DNA from: Omnitrophica WOR_2 bacterium RIFOXYA2_FULL_38_17
GTDB taxonomy: Bacteria; Omnitrophota; Gorgyraeia; Zapsychrales; Zapsychraceae
Direction: 5' to 3'
DNA: 41,080 nt
Assembly: GCA_001805965.1 (NCBI GenBank)
Contig: MHHG01000061.1
Location: 1 to 41,080, forward strand
Part shown: positions 28,137 through 36,249 of the stretch, in pieces
Layout: each line of letters starts with the position of its first letter
How positions within the stretch are numbered: position 1 is the stretch's first letter
The notes under the pieces: generated by a model
Databases searched by the model: none
What the model was told of the DNA's origin: nothing
Seen by the model: the letters and a program-made list of their open reading frames with translations, nothing else
Translations under genes and position numbers: made by a program

Positions 28137-28256
28137 AGCCGAATTTTTGCAACAAACGATACCCCAACAATTTACAGCATCATAGTTTTTAAGAGTATTT
28201 TCGTAAGTCCAATAAATAAAGGCTTTCAAAAACATTAAGACTCGGGTTTGCAACTT
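28137..28256 (-). promoter_or_regulatory. CRISPR leader
   Basis: 120 AT-rich bases lie between the cas2 stop and the first intact repeat. On the minus strand TATGAT lies about 45 bases before the first repeat, with only a weak -35 (TTACGA, 16-base spacing). The octamer GTTGCAAA occurs near both ends of the leader, a possible site for adaptation factors. Polarity is supported by the degenerate repeat at the far end of the array. Confidence 0.6.
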
Positions 28257-28529
28257 TTATTCAATGATCATAACAGACTCATCATGTTTAGCATAACCAA
28301 AACAGTATTTTTTACACTGCTGACTCAAGTGAAATATCATAATGCTGTCCATTTCACCAAATCTTTTGGCAAATTTTGTTTCAATTTCACAGATCACATT
28401 TTCTAATATTCTCTTACTGTTTTTTATTTCAAAGACCGAATATTGCAAGCGATAACCAAATTTACTCAAATATTTTGAGAATCGAGTACGAAGCTTATCG
28501 TTCGCAATATCATAAGATACTATAAGCAT
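28257..28529 (-). CDS. cas2: CRISPR adaptation endonuclease-fold protein Cas2
   Basis: 90 residues with the ferredoxin-like Cas2 fold: N-terminal 'MLIVSYDIANDKLRTRFSKYLSKFG' with the conserved aspartate of YDI, then 'RLQYSVFEIKNSKRILENV' and 'DSIMIFHLSQQCKKYCFGYAK'. It dimerises and bridges two Cas1 dimers in the spacer integrase. It starts 3 bases after the cas1 stop and is last in the operon, directly beside the leader. Confidence 0.95.
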   Translation of the reverse strand: MLIVSYDIANDKLRTRFSKYLSKFGYRLQYSVFEIKNSKRILENVICEIETKFAKRFGEMDSIMIFHLSQQCKKYCFGYAKHDESVMIIE

Positions 28530-28532
28530 AAT

Positions 28533-29501
28533 TCATTCCTCCAAAGCAAAGCAAGGAAAATCTTTAACAGGTTTATCTCTCATAAATGCCCGATAATAGG
28601 ACTGAATATATTTAAAAGCTGCGTCTTTTTCTTCCACCAATGTTTCAAGAAAAATATTCACGTACGGTGATGCTTTTTTACCAAACAAAGAATACTGTCC
28701 ATTTCTTTCGTCAAAATCCTTTTTTTTAATCTGCCCTAAATTATAAGCTTTGCAAATACGCCAATCAATTAACGGACGAAAAGGTTCTACCAGATCACAA
28801 ATTAGTGATTTACGATTATAAAACTGGCGGTGATAAACTCCCTGATAAATGTCAAAACCATAAATGGTTACCAACCCTTCAATGAAATTGAATAATAGTG
28901 TATAGCCGATATCCATCAAACAATTAGTTATGTCATGTTTTACTCTAGGACGACGCGCGATCCAGTTGTATTCAGCAAAAACATTTTGAAAATATATTTT
29001 TGATGCCATTCCTTCAACTCCCAGAATTCCCTTAAGGTTTAAATCTGCATTCGGCAGCATGGCAGAGAATTTTTTTATAGATTGAATGGCTGTTTTTAAA
29101 TCTGTTCCTTTATCTCTAATTTTTTTGAGCATAAAAAGCTGATTCTCAATTTTATTCTTTACTAAATGCTGAGCAATTCCCAAACTTGAATAGCTGTATT
29201 GCTTTTCTCTTAATAAGACATTACCGTTAGCTTTATTAACCCAGGATCCGTAAACATGCAATCCGTGTGTCATAAAAACAATATTAAAGCCAAACTTTTC
29301 AGCGCGTTGCAACAAACCTGTTGTGACTGACATATGGCCTACGACAAAAAGAATGAAAAGACGGTAACAGCTGGATTGATGTTTAATTTTGCCTTCACTA
29401 TCATGAATAACAATGTTGTCGTTTTTAAAACTCACTTTTTCGTCACGGCTTAAAAACGCGAATAAAATCTGTTTCTGTTTAAAATCGGGCGCTGTTAACA
29501 T
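28533..29501 (-). CDS. cas1: CRISPR integrase Cas1
   Basis: 322 residues from the ATG at 29501, preferred over an in-frame start 14 codons earlier because it begins 'MLTAPDFKQKQILFAFLSRD', as short type V Cas1 proteins do, and gives a 7-base overlap (ATGTTAA) with cas4. Metal-site residues are visible: Glu in 'LKGILGVEGMASKIYF', His in 'GVYHRQFYNRKSL' and Glu/Asp in 'CDLVEPFRPLIDWRI'. It catalyses spacer integration with Cas2. It looks intact, so the locus should be able to acquire spacers. Confidence 0.95.
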   Translation of the reverse strand: MLTAPDFKQKQILFAFLSRDEKVSFKNDNIVIHDSEGKIKHQSSCYRLFILFVVGHMSVTTGLLQRAEKFGFNIVFMTHGLHVYGSWVNKANGNVLLREKQYSYSSLGIAQHLVKNKIENQLFMLKKIRDKGTDLKTAIQSIKKFSAMLPNADLNLKGILGVEGMASKIYFQNVFAEYNWIARRPRVKHDITNCLMDIGYTLLFNFIEGLVTIYGFDIYQGVYHRQFYNRKSLICDLVEPFRPLIDWRICKAYNLGQIKKKDFDERNGQYSLFGKKASPYVNIFLETLVEEKDAAFKYIQSYYRAFMRDKPVKDFPCFALEE

Positions 29502-30052
29502 AAGGCCTGGTCGCACAACGCGGCATAAACACAGTGTTTGCATTTTTCCGCATTGGTTTGATTAAATTGGTTTAAGTTACAGTTATTCATATCCTCAATC
29601 AGTTTTTCAAATTTGGCAAACATCTCCGGATCGTCTTTGGGAAGCTTAACATTGTATTTTTTATTGGTGTCGGAACTATAAAATAACAAATGCTCAACAG
29701 AATATCCCATTTCTGTTAAACAAAAATACTGCGCGTATATTTGAAATACATAGCCGTCATAAATAACTTCAATATGTTTTTTACGTTCAGTCAAAGCACG
29801 TTCATCCTGATCGTAAATATCAATTTTGCCGCACAGTCCATACTTTTGACAATACACTTCCATTCCCTGCAAAACGTTTTTACGTGTGGTATAATTTTGC
29901 TCGTCAATAGCTTCATGCGCGGCTTTGCCCCGAATTTGAGATTCTGTGTGATACATAGTAGTCGATATTTTCCCGAACAGCTGGTGGAAATAAATCGACC
30001 GCGGACAAAATATAAAATCGTTCAGATTAGAGATTTGAATGTAGGTTTCCAT
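29495..30052 (-). CDS. cas4: CRISPR adaptation nuclease Cas4
   Basis: 185 residues, RecB-like. An N-terminal cysteine in 'LNDFIFCPRSIYFHQL' and C-terminal 'CKHCVYAALC' supply the four iron-sulphur ligands. Nuclease-core motifs are 'RGKAAHEAID', 'GKIDIYD' and 'YDGYVFQIYAQYFCLTEMGY' (QxxxY-type). It trims prespacers and selects those next to a PAM. The ATG directly follows the effector stop (TAA then ATG), and the 3' end overlaps cas1, so all four cas genes are tightly coupled. Confidence 0.93.
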   Translation of the reverse strand: METYIQISNLNDFIFCPRSIYFHQLFGKISTTMYHTESQIRGKAAHEAIDEQNYTTRKNVLQGMEVYCQKYGLCGKIDIYDQDERALTERKKHIEVIYDGYVFQIYAQYFCLTEMGYSVEHLLFYSSDTNKKYNVKLPKDDPEMFAKFEKLIEDMNNCNLNQFNQTNAEKCKHCVYAALCDQALC

Positions 30053-33000
30053 TTATGATTCAAATTTTTTACGAGCAACGTTATACGCTGCAACCGTATC
30101 TGGAGAATTCAAAGAATCCATTCCTTTTCGATCTTTTGATGTATCAAATCCACAAGATTTACAAACAAATTTCTTTTCTTTAAACTTATTATCATTTGTT
30201 TGTTGGGTAGTTTTTCGACAATTAGGACAATCTTTGCTAGTATTTTTTTCTTCAACAAAATGAATAATTCCAAACTGATCGATTTTGTCATCTCCCTCCC
30301 TTAAAAGAATATTTTCTTTCAATTCAGGTGGTGCAAGCTGTTTGTTCAGCAATTTTCGATATAGCGCCCACTCAAAACGACGAGTAATATTTTCATAGCT
30401 TTGACTGACATGTCGATCAATCGTCCCTTTAGCCAAATTCTCCAATGCAACAATAGTTTCAGGAAATAGATCAATTAAATACGATAAAATACCAACAATA
30501 TTTGCGCTTATCGCATCTCTTAAATGATTCACTCTATTTAAAAGAACTATTTCAGATTCACCAGTTTCCATTTTGCAAAGATATTCATTTAAAATATCTT
30601 CCAAATCATTTTTATTTTTTATTGCTCCATATTCCCCTCTATAAAAATAGATTATTTCTTCGGGATTATGATTGCGATTAGTTGTGATTTTAAAAACGTT
30701 TTCATCTTCATCAAAATAGACTCTGGAATTTTTATTGATTGAACTACCTTGAAAGAATTGAGTCAGTTTATGTTTGGCAGTTTCTTCTTTTAATTTTAAA
30801 TAAGTTAAAACATCCCCATTTAAAACAATTTTATTTTTTATCAATTTTGCCGTTGTCATATCGATTGCAGAAAGATTATTTTTTTCAAATAAATCTTCTT
30901 GATCTATAAAATACGAAATATTTTTGATAGCTACACCATATCGCATTTGGTCATGTTTATCCTTAAAGTCGCCTTGATACGTCAAATCTCTCAAACGATA
31001 AACGGGAAACTTTTCAAAAGGAAAATCTTTTTCGTTTTTTATCAAGCACAACGAAACCAATTCCGCATTTCCTCGATCAATTCCGAAACAATATTTAGAC
31101 TGAGATAAAGACATATTAAATTCTTTAATAGCTTCTTTAATCTTTGAAGTGTCTTTAAAAGCAATATCTTTAAAATGAGATCCAGCATTTTCAGTTATTG
31201 TTAACGCAAGAGTATATTGTTCATAAAGATACCGATTGTTTTTATTTGGATCGTATAAATCCGAACCTTTACCATACTTTTTTTCTCTGCTAGATTTCGG
31301 CGCACGCCAGAAAATAGATAGTTCCGGATTAACACGAGTTGCGAAATTTTGTTCAATAGCTCCTTTCCAAAACTCCAACCAAAGCTGAGTATGTTTTTTC
31401 ATTTCTCCAGTAGTTTTTGTTTTTTCTTTTTTGGATTTAAGATCAATACTCGTAATGTCAAACACTTGCGCTTCAAACCTTCTAGTAAACTCATCAAGGT
31501 CATCTTTCCCAATTTTCGAATGTAAAGCATAACAACATTTTTCAAGGTCTTGTCGGAATTGATCAAGATTCGTATATTCTTTTTGAAAAATATTACTTTC
31601 CAAATCATACGGAAGATTTAATACTTCCCGAGCATAATTACTTTTTAAAACTTCTTTAAAAAATTCGACAGCTTCCTTTTCATTGATTTGTCCTCCTTCA
31701 GTTTTAAAGCTATATAAACCTTGAATTTTCAAAACACCTTGATTATCACAATTTATTTTATTACGCTCAAACTCTTCTTTTATCCCTTGATAAAATGTGT
31801 TTTCTCTTACCATTTGACCTTTCTCTATATCGACCGCGTTAAAACACAACTTATTCAAAGCTCGTAATGTCAGAGAATCTAAATGATGGATAATATACTT
31901 TCCTCCCTTGGTATTAATTGTTTCAATATATTGTTTAGCATCTTTCGCATTATTTTTAGGAATAAGAACTAAAGAATGTTTGTCTTCTTGCTCCAATATC
32001 ACCGACCAATATCGCAATAAATTCGCCTCAATTTCATCTTTCTCAATCGCTTTTTTTCTGGCTTTTAATTTTCCATATTGAACAGCCACTTTTTTGTAAT
32101 TATCACAATGCTTTTGAAAACTTGTAAATTTATACTGAAAGAGCGCTCCTCTTTTCTTTTTCAATTCACTTATCTTGTTTTGAATATCTTTTATTTTGTC
32201 TTGCTGAGTCTTTTTGCAAAATGTATTCTTCTTATCAGCCAATTTTTTTATTTCATTAGACCATTCTTTATATTTTTCAAAATCATTATCATTAATATTG
32301 CTAAATAACGGCAATTCAGTTTTTATCAAACTCAACACTTTTCCTTGAGAAACATATTCAGAAAACAATCGTTTTTGTAATGCCTTATTTTCTTTCAGTA
32401 AATTATAAGCATTTGCAATTGTTACATCCTTAAAGTTTAAATTGTCCAATTTTTCTTTATATAATATTACTTTCATCTCCGTAATATCATAATTTTTATC
32501 TAAACTTTGACAGACATCCTCATATTCGTTTTGAAGCATTTTTTCGGACTTTGAGACTGTGTAATAATTTAAGCTGGCTTTCCCGACAACGATACCATTC
32601 GACTGATAAGGCAAAGCTCTACTATTACATTTCTCAAGTAAAACTGACAATTCTTCACTTAATTTCATCAAAAATGTTTTATTTGAATTCTTATCATTCA
32701 CACAATCAATCAAATCAGAAATAAACGGAAAGTACTCTTTCATTGAAAGCTTCTTTATTAACAAAGCGATATCTGCACGAGAATCTCTTTGGTGTTGACA
32801 AATTTTATACTTTTCATAAATTATTGCTAACTCTGAAACAGATTCCTCCCAATTGAATAACCAATCATTAAAAACATCTTTAAAGTAGCTCAACGATTTA
32901 AGCTGATAACTATTTTTAGATGATTTTTTCAAATAATATTGATCCGGAGTATACAATCGCAACCAACGTGCTTTTATTTCTAAAGTTGATTTAAACGATT

Positions 33001-33199
33001 TGCATTGGTTGCCATCAAAATAGAAATACTTTTTCAATGCAAATAAAAGCTCCAAACCTTTCAAATGAACATTTTTCACCTCATCCATTAACTCATCAAC
33101 ATTTGATGTTTTTAAGCTTTTTACTTTTTCCACTATTTCATGCGCATTATCAGGCAATAATTTAAACCGAATTGTTTTTGTTATCTGATATTTTTCCAT
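30053..33199 (-). CDS. Compact type V-A-related effector with zinc ribbon (Cas12a2/Cas12a3-like)
   Basis: 1048 residues from the ATG at 33199 (AAGGTG upstream; start 'MEKYQITKTIRFKLLP', the Cas12a-type N-terminus). An ATG 19 codons earlier has no ribosome site. In this numbering RuvC-I is Asp708 ('YCFGIDRGNAELVSLCLI'), RuvC-II Glu920 ('ETIVALENLAKGT') and RuvC-III Asp1034 ('SPDTVAAYNVARK'). Cys991/994 (CPNC) and Cys1013/1016 (CKSC) form a zinc ribbon between RuvC-II and -III, where Cas12a has its Nuc domain. A WED-like block 'NPELSIFWRAPKSS' lies at about 624. It is about 150-250 residues shorter than Cas12a, mostly before RuvC-I. The RuvC I-II gap (212) far exceeds that in AsCas12a (85). It should process and use the Cas12a-type crRNA. 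RNA-triggered collateral cleavage is inferred from the Cas12a2-like layout, not shown. Confidence 0.9.
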   Translation of the reverse strand: MEKYQITKTIRFKLLPDNAHEIVEKVKSLKTSNVDELMDEVKNVHLKGLELLFALKKYFYFDGNQCKSFKSTLEIKARWLRLYTPDQYYLKKSSKNSYQLKSLSYFKDVFNDWLFNWEESVSELAIIYEKYKICQHQRDSRADIALLIKKLSMKEYFPFISDLIDCVNDKNSNKTFLMKLSEELSVLLEKCNSRALPYQSNGIVVGKASLNYYTVSKSEKMLQNEYEDVCQSLDKNYDITEMKVILYKEKLDNLNFKDVTIANAYNLLKENKALQKRLFSEYVSQGKVLSLIKTELPLFSNINDNDFEKYKEWSNEIKKLADKKNTFCKKTQQDKIKDIQNKISELKKKRGALFQYKFTSFQKHCDNYKKVAVQYGKLKARKKAIEKDEIEANLLRYWSVILEQEDKHSLVLIPKNNAKDAKQYIETINTKGGKYIIHHLDSLTLRALNKLCFNAVDIEKGQMVRENTFYQGIKEEFERNKINCDNQGVLKIQGLYSFKTEGGQINEKEAVEFFKEVLKSNYAREVLNLPYDLESNIFQKEYTNLDQFRQDLEKCCYALHSKIGKDDLDEFTRRFEAQVFDITSIDLKSKKEKTKTTGEMKKHTQLWLEFWKGAIEQNFATRVNPELSIFWRAPKSSREKKYGKGSDLYDPNKNNRYLYEQYTLALTITENAGSHFKDIAFKDTSKIKEAIKEFNMSLSQSKYCFGIDRGNAELVSLCLIKNEKDFPFEKFPVYRLRDLTYQGDFKDKHDQMRYGVAIKNISYFIDQEDLFEKNNLSAIDMTTAKLIKNKIVLNGDVLTYLKLKEETAKHKLTQFFQGSSINKNSRVYFDEDENVFKITTNRNHNPEEIIYFYRGEYGAIKNKNDLEDILNEYLCKMETGESEIVLLNRVNHLRDAISANIVGILSYLIDLFPETIVALENLAKGTIDRHVSQSYENITRRFEWALYRKLLNKQLAPPELKENILLREGDDKIDQFGIIHFVEEKNTSKDCPNCRKTTQQTNDNKFKEKKFVCKSCGFDTSKDRKGMDSLNSPDTVAAYNVARKKFES

Positions 33200-33307
33200 A
33201 TCAACACCTTTAGTTTTTGTAGTTTTTGTCTTGAATAAATTTATACCATTCTTCATTGGTGATTTTTAATAATTGGTAATCAAACCGGCTTTTGCCGTCC
33301 CATACTA

Positions 33308-33499
33308 TTAGATCTTACAGCTCATATCCTCACCGCAACAAATTGGAGATTTGATCTTTCCGTGTCCATTAGGACATTCAGATATCTGCATAACTTTTCC
33401 ATCGTCAAGCTTCAAGCTGCTATCAACAAGCGGTGCATCACATTTTGCACAAGTTGCATTTACACCCATACCACATTTTGAACATTCATAAGTTGCCAT
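33308..33499 (-). CDS. Small zinc-ribbon-like protein with multiple cysteine pairs
   Basis: 63 residues with cysteine pairs in 'YECSKCGMGVNATCAKCDAPL', a single Cys in 'ISECPNGHGKIKSP' and a final 'ICCGEDMSC'. This is a pattern I associate with a small conserved bacterial zinc-ribbon protein of unknown role. AGGAG precedes the ATG. It is on the same strand as the effector gene, about 108 bases upstream, with a short GC hairpin (CGGC AAAA GCCG) between them, so co-transcription is uncertain. It may be a host housekeeping gene rather than part of the CRISPR system. Confidence 0.65.
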   Translation of the reverse strand: MATYECSKCGMGVNATCAKCDAPLVDSSLKLDDGKVMQISECPNGHGKIKSPICCGEDMSCKI

Positions 33500-33580
33500 T
33501 AGAAGCTCCTTTTTATCAGGTTAATATTAAATGTTAGCTACTCGCAACTACTTGTATATATTACAGCAATAAAAAAGGAG

Positions 33581-34183
33581 TTGCAACTGTATATCAATAG
33601 TTACAACCTCCCCAATCCATTAACTGAACGAACACCTTTAGTCTTTGGCATCGAAATTCCTATCCATATTGCATACAATAAGTTGCGTCAAGTGCAAATC
33701 TTTGAAGGGCCTGCGCCTTATGGTATTTCCACCGAAAAACGCATAACTAAAAGAATTTTGCAACAAAGCGCTAAACAATATTGTTTAGCGCTAAAAGGAA
33801 ATGCTATGCCTCAAAGCATTTTCGCGGACATTCCTAACAAAGAGAAAATAAATCCGATCAAAACAGCGCTCATGTACAAGAAAACAAACCAAAGCCTTGC
33901 CAAACCGACTATCCGAGAAACAGCTGAAATTATCGGAGTATAGAAAAACCGGGTTCACCAAATGTTATATCTGCTGAAACTTGATGAAAAGATTTTATAG
34001 TATCTACTACAAGATAAAACTGGCGAGAACTGCATGGAAAGACAACTACGGGGTCTTCTCTACTTACCGATCGAGGATCAGTTTAAAGCGGTTGTAAAAT
34101 ATCACAAATCTAAAGAAACTGATTTATTTAAATGTCTTCTCACAAGCATTTATAACGGCTTAAACCACTTTCGAATTGGTTGA
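33581..34183 (+). pseudogene. Copy C of the HTH-protein family, full length with two in-frame stops
   Basis: One frame runs from a TTG at 33581 (AGGAG directly before it) to TGA at 34181-34183, 200 codons, interrupted only by TAG after 'AEIIGV' and TAG after 'LLKLDEKIL'. It gives the family layout: 'NPLTERTPLVFGIEIPIHIAYNKLRQVQIFEGPAPYGI', a linker with 'NPIKTALMYKK', the HTH block and 'ERQLRGLLYLPIEDQFKAVVKYHKSK'. It is therefore the best reference for the parent gene, which I do not recognise beyond its ParB-like helix-turn-helix. Confidence 0.7.
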
Positions 34184-34234
34184 AAATTAAGCGGCCGAAT
34201 TATCACCGATAGAGCATTAACTAAAATGCCACAT

Positions 34235-34798
34235 TTACCATTGAAAATCTCCAGGTGAAAGCCTGTTCCAATCCCCATTTTGCTTAACAAAGGTCTCTTG
34301 ATGATTCTTTCCTATATCGCAAATTATCCTTAGCTCCATATTCTTCTTATAATATGTGCAAATAGCTCTCATTTTATGGTCTTCTATAATGCTATTTATT
34401 TCAGACTCATACATAAGGAAATTCATCCAATAGGCTTCCAGTGCCCAGCTACCATCCCCGACAGCACAAATTCCATTAAATCCTTTTTCCAAAACTTTAT
34501 TCTCAAGCTCCTCCCAACTATCTATCATTCCCCTTGAAAAAAATGTTCCTTCTTTTATATACGTAGTTTTATAATCCTGTATTAATATTTGTTCATTGTT
34601 AATAGAATAAACTGGATTTTCAAAGGATTTAAGTAAATAGCCGTTTGCATCTTCTGCTTTCATAAATTCTGGAAGAGCCCATAAAACAAATTCATTATTC
34701 TCTAATCCGGATTTTAAAAAAGGAATTACAATATCCAAATACTCTTCTTCGGATTCATAAAATAAAGCCGTATGTTTATTTGAAACAAGAGAACTCAT
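34235..34798 (-). CDS. MEDS-domain sensory protein
   Basis: 187 residues, nearly all one MEDS (methanogen/methylotroph, DcmR-type sensory) domain: 'NKHTALFYESEEEYLDIVIPFLKSGLENNEFVLWALPE', 'GMIDSWEELENKVLEKGFNGICAVGDGSWAL', 'WMNFLMYESEINSIIEDHKMRAICTYYKK'. MEDS domains are RecA/KaiC-like folds thought to sense small molecules and often sit in two-component regulators. Here there is no output domain, so a partner protein is expected. It stands alone between two degenerate repeat copies. The 34799-35045 gap shows no gene. Confidence 0.8.
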   Translation of the reverse strand: MSSLVSNKHTALFYESEEEYLDIVIPFLKSGLENNEFVLWALPEFMKAEDANGYLLKSFENPVYSINNEQILIQDYKTTYIKEGTFFSRGMIDSWEELENKVLEKGFNGICAVGDGSWALEAYWMNFLMYESEINSIIEDHKMRAICTYYKKNMELRIICDIGKNHQETFVKQNGDWNRLSPGDFQW

Positions 34799-35099
34799 CG
34801 CAGTAAACCTCTAAGAATTCTTAATATACATTTTTTTAAATTTATAATTTTCACAAAATACTTTCAAAAATACAGATTAACTATAATCCTTAATTATCTG
34901 TTTTTCAATCCTTTTTAAATCTAAAAACAACTTTCTGCAGTTAGAAGTTATTTCATAACACCTTAAGCGTTTGTAAAATAACTTTAATTTAGTCACAGAG
35001 ACTCCCCACGTTGGACTCGAGGCGTAATTGGGTAAAGCCCTCTAAGTGCAAGGAAATACGTATACTTGTGAAGATGTACCAGCGCCGCGGTCGCAGCAC

Positions 35100-35411
35100 A
35101 TCCCCGATCCATTAACTAAACGAACACCTTTAGTCTTTGGCATTGAAGTTCCTATCCATATTGCATACAATAAGTTATGGCAAGTGCAGGACCTGGGCCT
35201 TATGGTATTTCGACAAACAAACGCATTACTAAAAGAATTTTGCAACAAAGCGCCAGCGGGTACCAAAACTACTAAACATTTTTACATTTTTTTCGAACCG
35301 AGGAAAGGTCACGATCTATACAAATTGAAAGTTATACCTTCAATTTACATACTTCATGAAAGTGAAGAACTGTCTTTTGAAAAGTTTACTCAGACAATTT
35401 TAAACGACTAA
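35100..35411 (+). pseudogene. Copy D of the HTH-protein family, truncated and joined to unrelated sequence
   Basis: From 35100 the family N-terminus is clear ('DPLTKRTPLVFGIEVPIHIAYNKLWQVQ'). A frameshift occurs at 'gtgcag gacctgggc', and similarity ends near 35255 after 'CNKAP'. The frame continues for about 50 codons of unrelated sequence ('TKTTKHFYIFFEPRKGHDLYKLKVIPSIYILHESEELSF') and overlaps the hipT 3' end. The HTH half is missing. The 34985-35095 stretch before it is locally GC-richer and unlike its surroundings. Confidence 0.6.
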
Positions 35412-36249
35412 AACGCTCCTTAACAATCCCAATAAATCGCCCTTGTTTTTCTTCATCAATAAAAGAAGACTCTATCATTTTTTTCATTAGATTGAACTTA
35501 TTCTCAAATTTCACATATCTAACTTTTTCTGGAATTTTGCAATATTCAGCAAGTATATCAAAATCTTTTCTCTCAAGATTATTTTGTTTTCCATTAATAG
35601 TTAACGCAGAATCCTTGCCTTTAGGGATAACTAACTTTGAACAAACTATGTCATAAGCAGGAGCTAACCGTCTCTCAACATCATCATACGTGATTAAGGA
35701 ATAATTTTTAAAATGAGCATCCCCATTACCCAACAAAAAGTTTAACACAACTATCTCATATAAAAGTTGGACATCTAAACCAGGGACCGCAGAAACAGCA
35801 TTTAATTTTCGGCAAATTTCTTCCACAGACCCAACATATTTATCATCCTTCTCCAATGCTTGTTGAAAATCCTCTTGATTATATTTCTGCCCCTTATTCC
35901 TGTCATAGCGTTTCACAATATAAGCCAAGCTGTTATCTTTTAATGGTAAAATACAATGTTCAGGCACAGAGATACCAACGGCCTCTGCAATATCCATGCA
36001 ACACTGCTCATTCTCTGGAATATTCGCATAAGCCAGTGTTTGAGGTTTCAATATATATTCTCCTCCTCTAGCAACCGAAACTAACATGTTCTTCTTTCTA
36101 TCAAGTTTTACAGATAATTTTGGTTGCACTCCCGATATAGAAAGTTTGCCCGTTAATTCCTGTGCTTCTAAAGATACTTCCGACAAGCTGAAATCTATCT
36201 TAGGCCAATCAGGCATATTAAATATTTTCTTTAATAATTTATCATCCAT
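35386..36249 (-). CDS. hipT: HipT serine/threonine kinase toxin
   Basis: 287 residues from the ATG at 36249, which has GAGG eight bases upstream; longer in-frame starts run into hipS. It covers only the HipA C-terminal kinase part. The Gly-rich loop reads 'KLSISGVQPKLSV', containing the Ser-Ile-Ser autophosphorylation motif of HipT. The catalytic loop is 'LLGNGDAHFKNYSL' and the metal loop 'APAYDIVCS'. Known HipT kinases phosphorylate an aminoacyl-tRNA synthetase (TrpS in E. coli O127) and halt growth. The N-terminal subdomain is on a separate gene, hipS, overlapping by 8 bases. It is the last gene of a hipB-hipS-hipT operon. Confidence 0.88.
   Translation of the reverse strand: MDDKLLKKIFNMPDWPKIDFSLSEVSLEAQELTGKLSISGVQPKLSVKLDRKKNMLVSVARGGEYILKPQTLAYANIPENEQCCMDIAEAVGISVPEHCILPLKDNSLAYIVKRYDRNKGQKYNQEDFQQALEKDDKYVGSVEEICRKLNAVSAVPGLDVQLLYEIVVLNFLLGNGDAHFKNYSLITYDDVERRLAPAYDIVCSKLVIPKGKDSALTINGKQNNLERKDFDILAEYCKIPEKVRYVKFENKFNLMKKMIESSFIDEEKQGRFIGIVKERFSRLKLSE

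Noticed and set aside
27978..28253. Minus-strand 91-codon frame with repeated 'EQTHKISTVVDF'
   Set aside because: It is the CRISPR repeats and leader read as codons; the repeated peptide is the 36-base repeat itself. The plus-strand frame at 28032-28238 is the same artefact.
29502..29543. Longer cas1 start 14 codons upstream
   Set aside because: It lies deep within cas4 and adds residues encoded by the conserved cas4 cysteine region; 29501 gives the usual short overlap.
30053..33256. Calling the effector canonical Cas12a
   Set aside because: The crRNA handle fits, but length, the zinc ribbon, the lack of a Nuc-sized gap and the RuvC spacing do not.
33200..33256. Upstream ATG of the effector (33256)
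   Set aside because: It has no ribosome site, and the 19 added residues (Lys/Thr-rich) do not resemble a Cas12 N-terminus; the ATG at 33199 follows AAGGTG.
25431..34183. Insertion-sequence transposase for the repeated family
   Set aside because: No DDE/DEDD motif, no terminal inverted repeats and no target duplications were seen; the only recognisable domain is a ParB-like helix-turn-helix.
34985..35095. Possible tRNA or rRNA remnant in the GC-richer patch
   Set aside because: No cloverleaf, T-loop GTTCRA context or CCA end could be built from it.
35042..35266. Minus-strand 74-codon frame ('MVPAGALLQNSFSNAFVC')
   Set aside because: It is the antisense of repeat copy D; the sense strand shows homology to the other copies.
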